DNA of 64,000 nt. Source: Hyaloscypha bicolor E (lineage: Eukaryota; Ascomycota; Leotiomycetes; Helotiales; Hyaloscyphaceae). The stretch spans positions 124,001 through 188,000 of the forward strand of contig NW_020194600.1 in NCBI RefSeq assembly GCF_002865645.1, read 5' to 3'. A program made the position numbers and the translations under genes. The notes below the pieces were generated by a model, which did not search any database, was not told where the DNA came from, and saw only the letters and a list, made by a program, of their open reading frames with translations. Each line of letters begins with the position of its first letter. The first letter of the stretch is position 1. Of this stretch, positions 1-10,286 are shown piece after piece.

Positions 1-669
1 TCCTCTGGTCGCCCTCAGTCACGGCGCTGCCTTCTCGATCCGTGTCACTCCTCGTCCTCGACTTAACATTCTTCTTCACTTGCTTGAGGTCCGGCCAGAC
101 CATTTTCGTACGCCCAACCCCATCTCTGTGGTTCGTAACACGGACTATTTGACAGCGCCAAGGCTTCTGCATTCGAGAGTCCGGAGTGATACGCTTTCGT
201 CATGTAGTTCCCCAGCAATCATGGCCCCGCTATGTTATCTCTCGGTGAAAGGATGATGTAAGGGTGATGTTTGTAAAGCTTGGGAAGAGTCTTGAGGGAT
301 TTGTAACATTTCGTTTCGGGAGGAGGGTTTGGTAGGGTGCGTGGCGTAGTGTGTTCCAATAGAGGGCCGAAATAAGTGGCAAGGGCTGGTGTTGTCGGGC
401 TGGGTTGAGATTTGAGGAAGTGAACTTTTTCATCCGAATGACTAGACAAGTGGGACGATGCGATGGAAGCTGTCAGTGAAGATCTACAAGTTGAGACGAG
501 ACGGAACACGCAAGCGAAACATCAAAATCAAAACAGCCAGAAAGACTGTTGAAAGCCGTTTGGAAAAAGGGTTTAATAAGTAACATCACGCCTTTTTCTT
601 TCTTTCTTTTGAACAGAAGGGGAGATGCTCAGTGATTCATTATTTTGCCAGATGTGGACCAGCTGTTGA
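1..669. other. left-edge stretch without a supported gene
   Basis: This stretch lies downstream of the LEU2 stop codon. A plus-strand frame is open from base 2 to a TGA at 254 (84 codons without an ATG at the edge). It could be the last exon of a gene beginning outside the window, but I recognise nothing in it and an open frame of this length is expected by chance now and then. The part from 257 to 669 shows nothing beyond a probable 3' untranslated region for LEU2. Confidence 0.3.
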
Positions 670-1987
670 TTAGTTGAGTTCCTTGAGGATTTTCTTCAAT
701 TCGGCTGCAACCGCATCTCCGACTTCCGCGGTACTCGATTTACCACCAATATCCTGCGTTGTGATTCCATTCTCAATGGTTCGTCGTACAGCCTCTTCGA
801 CAACTTTCGATTCGGTAGGGAGGCGAAGAGAATATTTGAGCATCATAGCAACAGAAAGGATAGTTCCGACCGGGTTGACGATTCCTTTGCCAGAGATGTC
901 CGGCGCAGAACCTAAGCAGAATTAGTCTTCTTCCATAAGATATAGAGATCTGAATACTAACCATGGATTGGCTCATAGATACCATTGCACCTGCTCTTCC
1001 CATCCGGAACTCCACTCAAACTGGCACTTGGCGACAAGCCAATGCTTCCCGGGATCACGCTCGCCTCATCACTGATGATGTCCCCGAACAAGTTGCTGGT
1101 AACCACGATACCATTCAGGGCCCTCGGATTCTTAACCATCAGCATAGCGGCGCTATCAATCAAATGGTGCCCAATCTTCAGCTGGGGGAATTCTTTTGCC
1201 ATAATCTCAGTAACCACCTTTCTCCACAATCGACTCGTCGCCAGGACATTCGCCTTGTCCAAGCTCCAGACTGGCAGAGGAGGGTCGTGTTGCAGAGCCA
1301 AGTGTGCTGCAAGTCTTGTAATCCTCTCAATTTCAGGCCGAGAGTATGGCTCCGTGTCCCATGCGATTCCATCGCCATCGTCCTCCTTTCTCTCGCCAAA
1401 GTAGATGCCGCCAGTAAGCTCGCGGATGATATTGAAGTCTGTGCCACGGCAGACTTCAGCTTTCAGAGGTGAAATATCGACGAGGGACTCGGAGGCAAAG
1501 TTGCATGGTCGGAGGTTGCCATAGGTGCCCATCTGTTTGCGGAGAGCGAGAATTCCCTGCTCAGGACGGACCTTTCCTGTGCCCCATTTCGGGCCACCAA
1601 TTGCACCAAGGAGAACAGCATCAGCTGCCTTTGCTGCCTCGAGGGCTTTGGCAGTCAATGGCTCGCCGGTAGCGTCAATTGAACACTGGCTGTATTAGCT
1701 GTTGATCCTGAACAAGAGGCAACGATGTTCACCCCGCCGAGAAGATGCTCTTGAAAATCAAACTTGCCAACACTTGGCCGTTCCGCTTCAAGAACTTTAA
1801 GGATCTAGATCTCGTCAGTTGCCCTGCTCTCTTTTTTTCAGAAGCAGAATTCAGTCCCACCTTTACGGCTTCCGCAACAACCTATTTTGGTGATTAGCAA
1901 GCTTGTCTTCAGCCATTGGCTGCGGGCGGAACTGACCTCGGGACCGCAATGATCGCCGGCAAACACTACGATGTTGTGGGTTGCCAT
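670..1987 (-). CDS. LEU2: 3-isopropylmalate dehydrogenase
   Basis: Catalyses the NAD-dependent oxidative decarboxylation of 3-isopropylmalate to 2-oxoisocaproate, the third step of leucine synthesis. Five exons: 1987-1937, 1881-1861, 1804-1733, 1685-962 and 911-670. Phases close and give 369 residues, the usual length of the fungal enzyme. The product opens [17 protein letters not shown] and has no targeting extension, so a cytosolic enzyme is inferred. Visible family residues are the YGNLR arginine near residue 107, a lysine in DKANV near 192, and the [12 protein letters not shown] signature at about 246-257, whose aspartates bind Mg2+ and substrate. The EPIHGSAPDI cofactor-site segment is rebuilt exactly across intron 4. 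Exon 2 is only 21 bp. I saw no CCGG-N4-CCGG Leu3-type site just upstream. Confidence 0.97.
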
Positions 1988-2831
1988 GTTCTGTGATGGG
2001 AGAAGAGATGGTGAGCGTGGGAATGTTTCACGCGACAGTTGAGGGAGCTCTCAATGTTTTGCGTGCTGTTTGCCCCGCACTTCCGATCATCGGACGAGAG
2101 CTGAGGCGGGGTGGGGTGGTAGGGAAGCTGATGTCTAGTGTCCAGAAATACGCAGGTGTATAATTCGGACTTGCTGTTCTATATGCCGACAAGCGAACCT
2201 ACCCCTGAGACAGCCACGAATGCCCAGGAAAGCATATCACACAAAATGATTGGTGTCCTCGGGCGCGCTGTTCTACATAGTCTTACCGGACCAGAATAAT
2301 TTCAGCTCCCTCGGTCCATAGCCAGATGGGATTTTTTTTTGGTCAGAGACAAGCCCATGGGACGAAAAGGAAACCAAAATGCTGTGAAGACCTTGAGGCG
2401 GTGTCCGAGTAGTCTCATGCAGTCCAATGCACAAAGTCATATTGAGACATTTAAAGGTATGATGATGCAGTCGTAGACATTTTCTCTGCAATGTGTATCT
2501 ATGCCCACGTTCCTGTTCCTTACTTGCCTGTCGTGGCTCGACCAGATGCCGTGCACGTATGCGTCACACCCATTATGTTATAGAAGAAGGGTATCAAGGA
2601 CAAAAGAAACTTGCGTTTGCATATCATATTTCGTAATGCGCGTCCCACCATTATGCTCTAAGCATTATCCATAATTTTTGGGTTCGTGAAGATTGTGGAG
2701 GTGATTAGGGTGGTTTCTTCTCTCGAAAGGGGCGATTTTGGGATGAAGGAATCCCACTTGTCCGCACGAGAGCTGGCGGACTACAGTAGCCTAATTACCA
2801 GATCATGTTGGCACGGGACTCTTCGAGACCC
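1988..2831. other. intergenic, LEU2 promoter side
   Basis: This is the spacer between the LEU2 start codon and the stop codon of the PHD-finger gene, both on the minus strand. It must hold the LEU2 promoter and the 3' end of the PHD transcript. No coding frame or structured repeat stood out, apart from a T9 run near 2332. Confidence 0.5.
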
Positions 2832-5222
2832 TCAGCGGAACGATTTGAAAGATTTGTGTGCCAGAGGTGAAGAGCCAAGCTGAGTATTGGCTCGAGCTTG
2901 CTCCCGGATGCGTCCGCCTCGCATATTGGGAGTTTGGGCACAGAAGGCACATATGTAAACGGGTGGAAGACTTCGGCGATCGATGCCAACACATTCTGAG
3001 TGAAGCCAATTATCACAAGACTCACTACAACAGTCAGTTCAGTCTCAAGTCATTTGTTCTAGGAATACTGACCACTGAATCATGAAGCCTTCGCTATCTG
3101 GATTATTGCAGACGCATCTTGTAGTGCCACTTCGCGAGCTTGAAGGGGTTGCTCCATCTGGATCAGTGACGGTGGTTGGGGAGATATTGGTGGAGGAGCT
3201 GTATTGGGAATTACCACGAGGGGTATTGTCAGAGACATATCGATGATGGCGAGGATGTCGTGCCTTCAATTGGCTTTTCTTTCTCTCCTCCATGATCTTC
3301 CGCAGCACAAGCGTAGCATCTCCAGAACCGTCGTCCTCTTCCATTACCGTTTCCGCTTCACTCCCCATGCTATCACGCCGGGTCGATCGCTGACTTGATG
3401 ATTCCGACTGGGTATATCCACTGGCACTGTGCCTTCTGACATCCACCCCTCGATTGCTAGTCTCGAATCTAGCGAGTTTGGGAGCCTTTGATTGCGGTGG
3501 AATGGCAAATGACGAGTTTCGACTTGGCACCAAAATTGGTTCATCGTCCGAAGAAGATTCATCCTGGGACGAATCCCATTCCTCATTGGCTGGTGGTCCT
3601 CCTCGGGCAGTCTTTGGCTCTTCCTCAACAACCACAGTTTCTGTCCGGGCTCTCCCATTGGCATCAATGGTAAACTTGACTTCAGTTCGAGTTCGTGGCG
3701 CAGGAAATTCAGGGATAGAAGTGAGACTTATAGGACGTTGATGCTTGACAGGAGAAATTCGTCCGGTTCGAGAAATGACACGGTCTTGAAGAAGTGTTAC
3801 TTGTGCTCCTCCGGAGGGGGCGGTGACTTCAAACTTACCTTGAGTCCGCTTGCTCCGGCTGTCACTAATGCTTCTTTGAAGTCCAGGTCGCGATGGCCCC
3901 TTGATAGGGGAGCTAACCGTTCCTCGTTCTATTCGCCGGTTCTTGCTGTTTTCCCTTGATCCTCGAGATCGGCGAAGTTCTTCCTGATCCCTCTGTGACT
4001 CTCGTAGCTGGTGCTGGTATGGCTTCAACTCCATATGACTCGTAACAGGACGAGCGGGAGGTAGAGCACTATCTCCAAAACCAGAAGGCATGCTGACCGA
4101 GTTGGTCCGGCTGAAGAGAAGGCCTGGATCCACGCCGCCGCCAAGATTAGCCACGGAGAAAGGGTCGTCAGATACAGCGGCGCTGTCGAAGTCGAACGGT
4201 GGAAGAGATGCTCCCAGTTGTGCGGTCGTCGTAGGAAGCTTTGGGGCAAGGGGTCGTTGGCGCTTGGAAGTGGTTGTTTGTTCAGGTTGAGTGGAAGGTT
4301 GGCTTACGTTCACCGTCTCCTGGAACATCTGGTTGCTTCTTCCCCAGTCAAAGGAGTTGCTGATTCTGTGTGAGCTTGTGTTGAATAGGTCAACATCCGC
4401 GGGAAAGTCAAGATCCATGCCACTCATGCTGGCATCCGGATCCCAGAACGGCTTTGTATTGGCAAAGACCGGAGCCGTAGCGGGGGCAGACATCGGATAA
4501 AAGAACTCTGCCGAGCTGGAGGTGAAAGGCAAGACATTAGGGTGGTGGGTTGGAGTCTGTGAATTGCCATAATGGCAGTCCTGAGACTCGTTCTGCATCT
4601 TATCCGTTGAGATTTTCGGTGCCAATTTCCGCGACCCCTTTGAGGTCGATGCTGGAGGAGTAGCCGTCTGCCCGCTAAACGCCTCCTCCAAACGCTTCTT
4701 CGGCTTTCTTGGCGTTATCTTCTTTGTTGCGCTGTCATCGAATCGGTTGTGTGTGGTAGAGTATGGCCCCGGGGAAGATGGCAACTGATTTGAGGGATCG
4801 ACGGGAGGTAGAGGGAGGCCTGGATTTGGAGAGAAGTGATGAACATGAGATGCAAGCTCCGCTGTTATATCACCAGTAGTGGAAAGACGTCGGCTCTGGG
4901 CAGAGGCCGTGGAGGGCCCAGGCGTAGAACTTTCCACAAAGTTGTGTTGAGAGCTCGTCAACCTCCCCGGTGTAGAGTTGAAGACAGAGTATTCTTCTGC
5001 AAATGTTGGGGTCCATCCGCTTCGACTCTCAAAGTTTGAGTTATTTCTCGGCGTCTGGAAAGTCGGGCTTGGAAACTGTCCAGATGTTGGGGTTTGCGTG
5101 GGAGTTGGGGGTTGAGCGTTCCCAAAGCTGGTGGTGAATACAAAGTTAGCGTGGACCACTGCTGCCTCTCTAGATGAATCTCCAGCGGTGCCATACCTGT
5201 ATGCCTGTTGATCCCAACTCAT
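2832..5222 (-). CDS. PHD-finger protein with long disordered N-terminus
   Basis: A probable chromatin reader. Most of the protein is Ser/Pro/Thr-rich and looks disordered, with basic patches such as KKITPRKPKKR. The extreme C-terminus is a C4HC3 PHD finger (approximately residues 680-730 of 757). It runs CVC, then CESCDNWLHSEC, then CAFC, so all eight zinc ligands are present. A 48-bp intron (3072-3025) splits the third zinc cysteine (TG|T), and without it the frame stops early. A second probable intron at 5196-5128 is 69 bp, has no stop and carries GTATGG, GCTAAC and CAG. Splicing it gives the start MSWDQQAYSFGNAQ. Both introns together give 757 residues; retaining the first gives 780. PHD fingers of this kind usually bind the histone H3 tail, but the ligand and complex cannot be told from the sequence. 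Confidence 0.88.
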
Positions 5223-6787
5223 AGCAAAGTTGATCTGCTAGCGTAAGGTAGAGAGCCCGAGGCAGGTTTGCTGCTTGCGCACAATTCCTCGGGGGGACTT
5301 TTCCTCGCCGGTCCTCTTTAACCAGCATCCACCCTCTACCCAACCCAATATATGTTTTTATATTCAGGCTTCAGAATTGCTTGGAATCAATTTATAATTT
5401 GTATTGGGTCCGTCGAAGAGTGAGGTTCGGGAAAGCAATTGTGGGGATCCGAGCACCTGAAAAAAGATTCACAACATGTCAAGCATGTATCCACCGATTC
5501 TTTACCCGGTCTAGGATTGAAGATATCAGCATTAGCTGCCAGAGAAGGGGTTTCCATTAACCTACCAGAAAAAGGCTCTAACTCCCAATGAGCTTCTTTG
5601 GAGGGGTTGGGGGAGAGGTCGTAAGCAGGTAAGGCAATCAAACGGAGCCGCGGATCGAATTGTCCGAGAAGCTGAAGGGAAGTAGCAGTCCTATAGAGAA
5701 TAACAATGCGGTCCTTGAATATGTGCCAAAGAAGTTTTCGAGCTTGGGGAATGTTGTTGGGAAAGCACACGATCACGGCGAATTTTGCAATGCGCCTGGG
5801 ATGGCATGAAGGAGGATTGCAGCACCGTGCCAGGATGGTACTGTACGTCTGTCGAAGCGGGATCCGAAGCAAACGCACCGTGAACTCTTTCGTGCCCAGG
5901 CCGGCGTTACTTTATCCAGAGTGTGGAGGAATGCCCATTTCTTTCATAGGCCGAGCTGGTCAAACATAGTGGAGAGCCGGCGTGGGCATGGATTAATCAA
6001 GGAAGGCAACGGGCACTGAGGGGAGCTGAGCTGAAAACACGACTATGGGCCGCAGAGAGCACGCGGCGAGGAGACCAGAGGGGGCGTAAAGCAGCGGCTG
6101 CAGTAGTAGCAGCAGCAGCAGCAGCAGTAGTAGTCGTAGAGAGGGCGGTATAGGATGCTTGCTATGGCCGAGGGTCGAGGGTTTAGCGGGGGGTTTGACG
6201 GGGAGGAAGAATCAATGGCCTTTTGGGGGGTAGGGGGGCGGCGGTTGTGGTGGAACTGAGTGAGCTTGAGTGGTGCTGGGAGAAGGTTGTTATACTCGGT
6301 CAGCGCCTGTACCTTCGTACTGCATTTGCAGTGTGAGTTCTGCGTGGGCACGGGATGAACGGGATGAACTGGGGTAGGGGAGAACGAGCGACGACTGCAG
6401 CATCTGAGAACCAGTTGGATCCGGGTCCAGCTCCAGTTCTAGTTCCCCATGCCCACGGACAAGCCGACCCAGCCAGTTGCTGGGTCCAACGGCGAGAGAA
6501 GGTCGCGGGCTGCTGATATGGCATTTCTGCTGGAACCAGTTCCGCATATTTTTTTTGCCAGCTAGAACCAGAGCTAAAGGCAAACCAGAAATGGCCCGCC
6601 GCTCCAACCTGCACCCCGGTTTGCCTTCAGATCGCAGACTTCAGATCACAGGTCACAGTTCACAGTTCACAGGCCTGGTGGGCACTGCTCCCGGGATGAG
6701 GTAAAGCTCCTTCCAAGCAAAGTCCGGACGATGGTACCTGCGCGAGCAAGACCACGTTGCTGGCACCTCCGAGCTGGCTATGTCTTT

Positions 6788-6825
6788 TGCTTGCTTGCTT
6801 GCTCGCTCGCTCGCTCGCTTGCTTG
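6788..6825. repeat. GCTT/GCTC tetranucleotide repeat
   Basis: Four GCTT-like units are followed by GCTC units and then GCTT again, about 38 bp. It is a simple microsatellite in the upstream region of the PHD gene. Confidence 0.85.
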
Positions 6826-8110
6826 AACAGTCAGTTTGACAGCTGCAGGCAGCATCTGCATGTTGGCCTTGTTGGGCTGGGACCTGCATGCTCAGTTGCC
6901 CCGACGAGAACAGCACACGCAAATCGTCAGATTCGATCGTTCATTCGACCATTCGGCCATTCGACCATTCGATCATTCAGTCAGATATTCATGGGTGGTC
7001 CACTTCCAATGCCCATCGTCCCGCCATCGTCCCGCCATCGTCCAGCCAGCCCAGGCTATGGCCCAGGCGGTCAAGATAATAATCTCCGCCCGCAGGAGCA
7101 GGGCAAAAGGCGCCGCGGCTCCCGGGCTGCGAACCATTCAACCACCACAAGCAAGACGCAAGACGCAAGAGTGGACCCGTGAACTCCAGTCTCCAGAAGG
7201 AGAAGCCAACACCAATATCCCCGGAGCATCATCACTACAGTATTAACATTTCCAACACTCAGCCGCCAGTCAGCCACCAGTCAGCTTCTCATCCTCGGCC
7301 AGGCAGCCAAATTGACCACTTCTGGAGAATGCCATTTGCTCGCTGCTCCCATACTTTTCTGCCGCCAATCTCCTGCGAGAGCGTGAACGCATGAAATATT
7401 GCGCTCCTCATACCCAGTCAAATCTTGATGGGGCCCGACGCCAGTGTCGCCATCAGCCCTCGCTTCCTGTGCCGTCAAGATAGGGCCGATGATCAGAAGG
7501 AGTCGAGGGAACTTTTTTGATACAGTAATTTCACCTGCTCTTATCTTGAGCCTTAACGCACGAGAGTGGTCGTCGACTACTCGATGCTTTCGCGGCAAGA
7601 CCTTCTTTCAAACTTTTGCCCAACTTCTCGGAGCGGCATCTCCAAGTGCCAAACGCTCACATGTAGTGCATCAACGTCTCCAAGTGTCAGACGATTTTCT
7701 ACTTTATCAATAAGCACATGTGAGGAGTTATGAAGTTCACGGGAGTCATGAGGAGCCTACTGAGAGTTTTCCTCCTCCGGACAACTCACCGTTTGTAAGT
7801 CAGCAATGTTTGGGAGAGAGCCCGAGAGCTGGTCACTCCCCCAGAAGTGCTGGAGATCTGTCGTAGATTTCCCCAGATTCTGCACGTCTAAGTTGGAGCC
7901 TCAATTCACCCAGAAACCAGAATCACTGGGTGCAAGGGCAGATGGAACAGGCCAAGTGCCTCGTGGCCAAGCCCATTAAGTCCTTTCTTCTTCAAGACGA
8001 GGGACCTCGAAGTTTTCAACCCGAGTTTCAGGCAAGTGTCAAAGTTTCAACAAAGGGCAAACGTTCTCCGGAGGTGCAGATTTCACATTGCACTGGATTA
8101 CACACATCAA

Positions 8111-8143
8111 AAGAAGAAGAAGAAGAAGAAGAAGAAGAAGAAA
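8111..8143. repeat. GAA trinucleotide repeat
   Basis: About ten uninterrupted GAA units on the plus strand, just downstream of the Rua1-type gene. A glutamate-rich or lysine-rich frame through it is a by-product of the repeat and not evidence of coding. Confidence 0.9.
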
Positions 8144-8423
8144 AGCAGTGGCTTCGTTCATGATTGTCATTCGCGGTCATTAAAGCTAACTACTGTGGTA
8201 TCCCATAACAGGAAACTACTCTGCTATCTACCATGTATAATTAGTTTTGGTACGCTTCATAAATCATCAGTAATCACACGCCTGTTGTCTGTCATTCAAC
8301 AAAGTACAAATTATTCTTTCTCGACGGGCGCCATCTTCTGGTGCCACGTTGGATAGACTCTCCGACTCGCGTAAAGTGGATTCGTCATTCGTTGAAGGGA
8401 CCCAAACCCAAACAAAAGAGACA

Positions 8424-10286
8424 TCAAATCATGGTTGATAGACCCTCCAAAGGACTGATCGTGTTCCGGTGTTGCTGAAGCTGTTGCTGTTGTTGCTGCA
8501 AAGATCCAGGCGTAGGCGTATTAGTCACCGAATTGCTTGGAGTCATTTGCGGCGTTATTGGTGTTTCGATCTTGGGCTTTGCCATGGTGGATGCACCTAA
8601 AGCTCGAGTATGACTGCTCTCCCGACGCCGTTTTGGCGCGTCTTTGATTTTTGGGTGGGTATGGCACTGACAGAGAGAGTCAGTAGTCTGTCTTAGGTGT
8701 TGAAAATACTGCTCATGACTTACTTTGTAAGCGTGTCTGAACCATGTGGTTCCCTTCTTCTTGCTGCTCACGAGAGCAACCCACTCGTTACAGCTCCCGC
8801 ACAGACCTTCCCACACATCGGGGTTGCCATCCATGCGTCGAGTTTCCTGAGGCTCTTGAAATGGGCTGCCAGTTGCAGCACTGATACCATGGGTGAAACT
8901 TTTATCGTACCAGAAAGCGCTGTTCTTCAATACAAGCCACCGCCCAGGCTTGCAAATCCCACACCACCCTTCGCGCTTATTGCCGTGACCCCGGACCCAA
9001 CGGGGCGTGTAGAGGTCACCGTCAAAGCGAAGTTCCTGCTCGTGTGGTACCAGATCCGGATCGCTCGGGTTCATGTCTTCCGGGGGAGGTGACACTTGCT
9101 CCTCGTGGAGGGATGCATAGAGATCGGGCGGATCACTCAGATCAGTGTAATGCGAGTGCAACGAGTGAGGGTCGGCATTGCTTTGTAACATGCGGAAAAG
9201 TCCATGTGAAAGGAGTGGTGGTGGTGTCTCGAACTGATGTGGTTCGTGGTAGTTGTGTGAGGGAAGAAGCATGCTGTTGCGGTGAAAGCCGGCGTTGTTT
9301 GACATAAGGAAAGGATGCTGTTGTTCTGTTTGTAGATTACTCAGGTTCAGGGGAAGCTGAGTGTTTGGTAAAGTTGGGGAAGAATGTCGAGATGACATTC
9401 GTGGGGGGTGAGGCGTGAAGACCTCATGTCCTTGATGATAGACAAAGGGCGAAGGGCGCCGATTTGGCAGAGGCGCATACGACCCTGTTGACCATCTCTT
9501 GCTGCGAGTGCTGTCCATTGTATACGGCGCTGAGCGCATGCTTGGCCTTGGTGAAGGAGAGGCTCGACCCCGGCTTTGCGTTCGTACAAGCTCGGTGCGG
9601 TTTTGAGGGGTCATTCTTGGTGATGCCACAGGCGACAATTGCGTGGAGGACATCAGTGAATTTCGGTTCGAGGGTGGTGGATAATCCGAACTGAAAGATG
9701 GCGCTTCGGATAGGGTCGCTGAGAAGTCCTCATAAGACGGCATTTCTGACAGCGCTCCAGTGGTTGACATGGTGAACGAAGAGCCAGACATGCGCCGAGA
9801 GCTATAGGACTGTTCGAGACTAAGGCGATCGCTGTCCATTCCAGGCCCAGGATACCTCAAGTCAAGAATAGGAGCAGTCTCGTCGGCATTGTACGCATGA
9901 CCCATATTCATATCTGTGTCCAGACCGTGCAGATCGATTCCATCATCGCACGTCTTGGTGTGCCAGCCATCTGAGATAGTCAGACCAAGAGCTCCCTGAG
10001 GTCCTGTGCTCTGATTCCAAGAGTACTTACTTTCTCCATTTGATGTTGAAGGATAAAAATCTTGTTGTACTGCATACGTTTGAGGAAGGCCATCGTTCAG
10101 CGGTTGCATCGGCATGGTTGACGAATCCCAGGCTGGCAATGATGGGTACTCTTCCGGCATGCAATACGAGAAGCCCGTCTCGTGTATCGTAGCCGGTCGA
10201 GGTCTCGAGACACTTTGAGGGGTCGGCGCTGACCACATTCCCATTCCAACGGCCTCGGTCTTCATCGACATCTCGCTCGGATTCAT
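8424..10286 (-). CDS. Rua1-type transcription regulator with zinc-binding C-terminal domain
   Basis: A nuclear regulator of the family named after Ustilago Rua1. About 400 disordered Ser/Pro/Gln-rich residues precede the conserved domain (roughly residues 400-545 of 581). It begins YTPRWVRGHGNKREGWCGIC and continues through WYDKSFTHGIS, GLCGSC and WFRHAYKCHTH to a KRRRE basic patch. The C-x2-C, C-x2-C and H-x3-CH spacing suggests zinc binding. Two introns are inferred, 10030-9971 (60 bp) and 8723-8667 (57 bp). Both start GTAAGT, end CAG, are stop-free and are divisible by three, so an unspliced 620-residue frame also stays open. Splicing intron 2 joins HAYK to CHTHPK, the expected family sequence. 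A polyglutamine tract lies near the C-terminus. Target genes are unknown; Ustilago Rua1 regulates secondary metabolism. Confidence 0.9.
   Translation of the reverse strand: MNPSEMSMKTEAVGMGMWSAPTPQSVSRPRPATIHETGFSYCMPEEYPSLPAWDSSTMPMQPLNDGLPQTYAVQQDFYPSTSNGESKYSWNQSTGPQGALGLTISDGWHTKTCDDGIDLHGLDTDMNMGHAYNADETAPILDLRYPGPGMDSDRLSLEQSYSSRRMSGSSFTMSTTGALSEMPSYEDFSATLSEAPSFSSDYPPPSNRNSLMSSTQLSPVASPRMTPQNRTELVRTQSRGRASPSPRPSMRSAPYTMDSTRSKRWSTGSYAPLPNRRPSPFVYHQGHEVFTPHPPRMSSRHSSPTLPNTQLPLNLSNLQTEQQHPFLMSNNAGFHRNSMLLPSHNYHEPHQFETPPPLLSHGLFRMLQSNADPHSLHSHYTDLSDPPDLYASLHEEQVSPPPEDMNPSDPDLVPHEQELRFDGDLYTPRWVRGHGNKREGWCGICKPGRWLVLKNSAFWYDKSFTHGISAATGSPFQEPQETRRMDGNPDVWEGLCGSCNEWVALVSSKKKGTTWFRHAYKVSHEQYFQHLRQTTDSLCQCHTHPKIKDAPKRRRESSHTRALGASTMAKPKIETPITPQMTPSNSVTNTPTPGSLQQQQQQLQQHRNTISPLEGLSTMI

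Larger units (their letters stand above)
5223..8423. other. long non-coding stretch with microsatellites
   Basis: This 3.2-kb region lies between the start of the PHD gene and the stop of the Rua1-type gene. Open frames on both strands are low-complexity or lack an ATG. It contains AGC/AGT triplets near 6098-6135, GCTT/GCTC tetramers at 6788-6825, imperfect CATTCGAC repeats around 6940-6985, CATCGTCCCGC repeats around 7015-7040 and a GAA array at 8111-8143. Much of it probably serves as promoter and 5' leader of the PHD gene. Confidence 0.5.

Noticed and set aside
5387..5878. 163-codon minus-strand frame
   Set aside because: It begins at a GTG and has no in-frame ATG near its 5' end; no domain or conserved pattern recognised.
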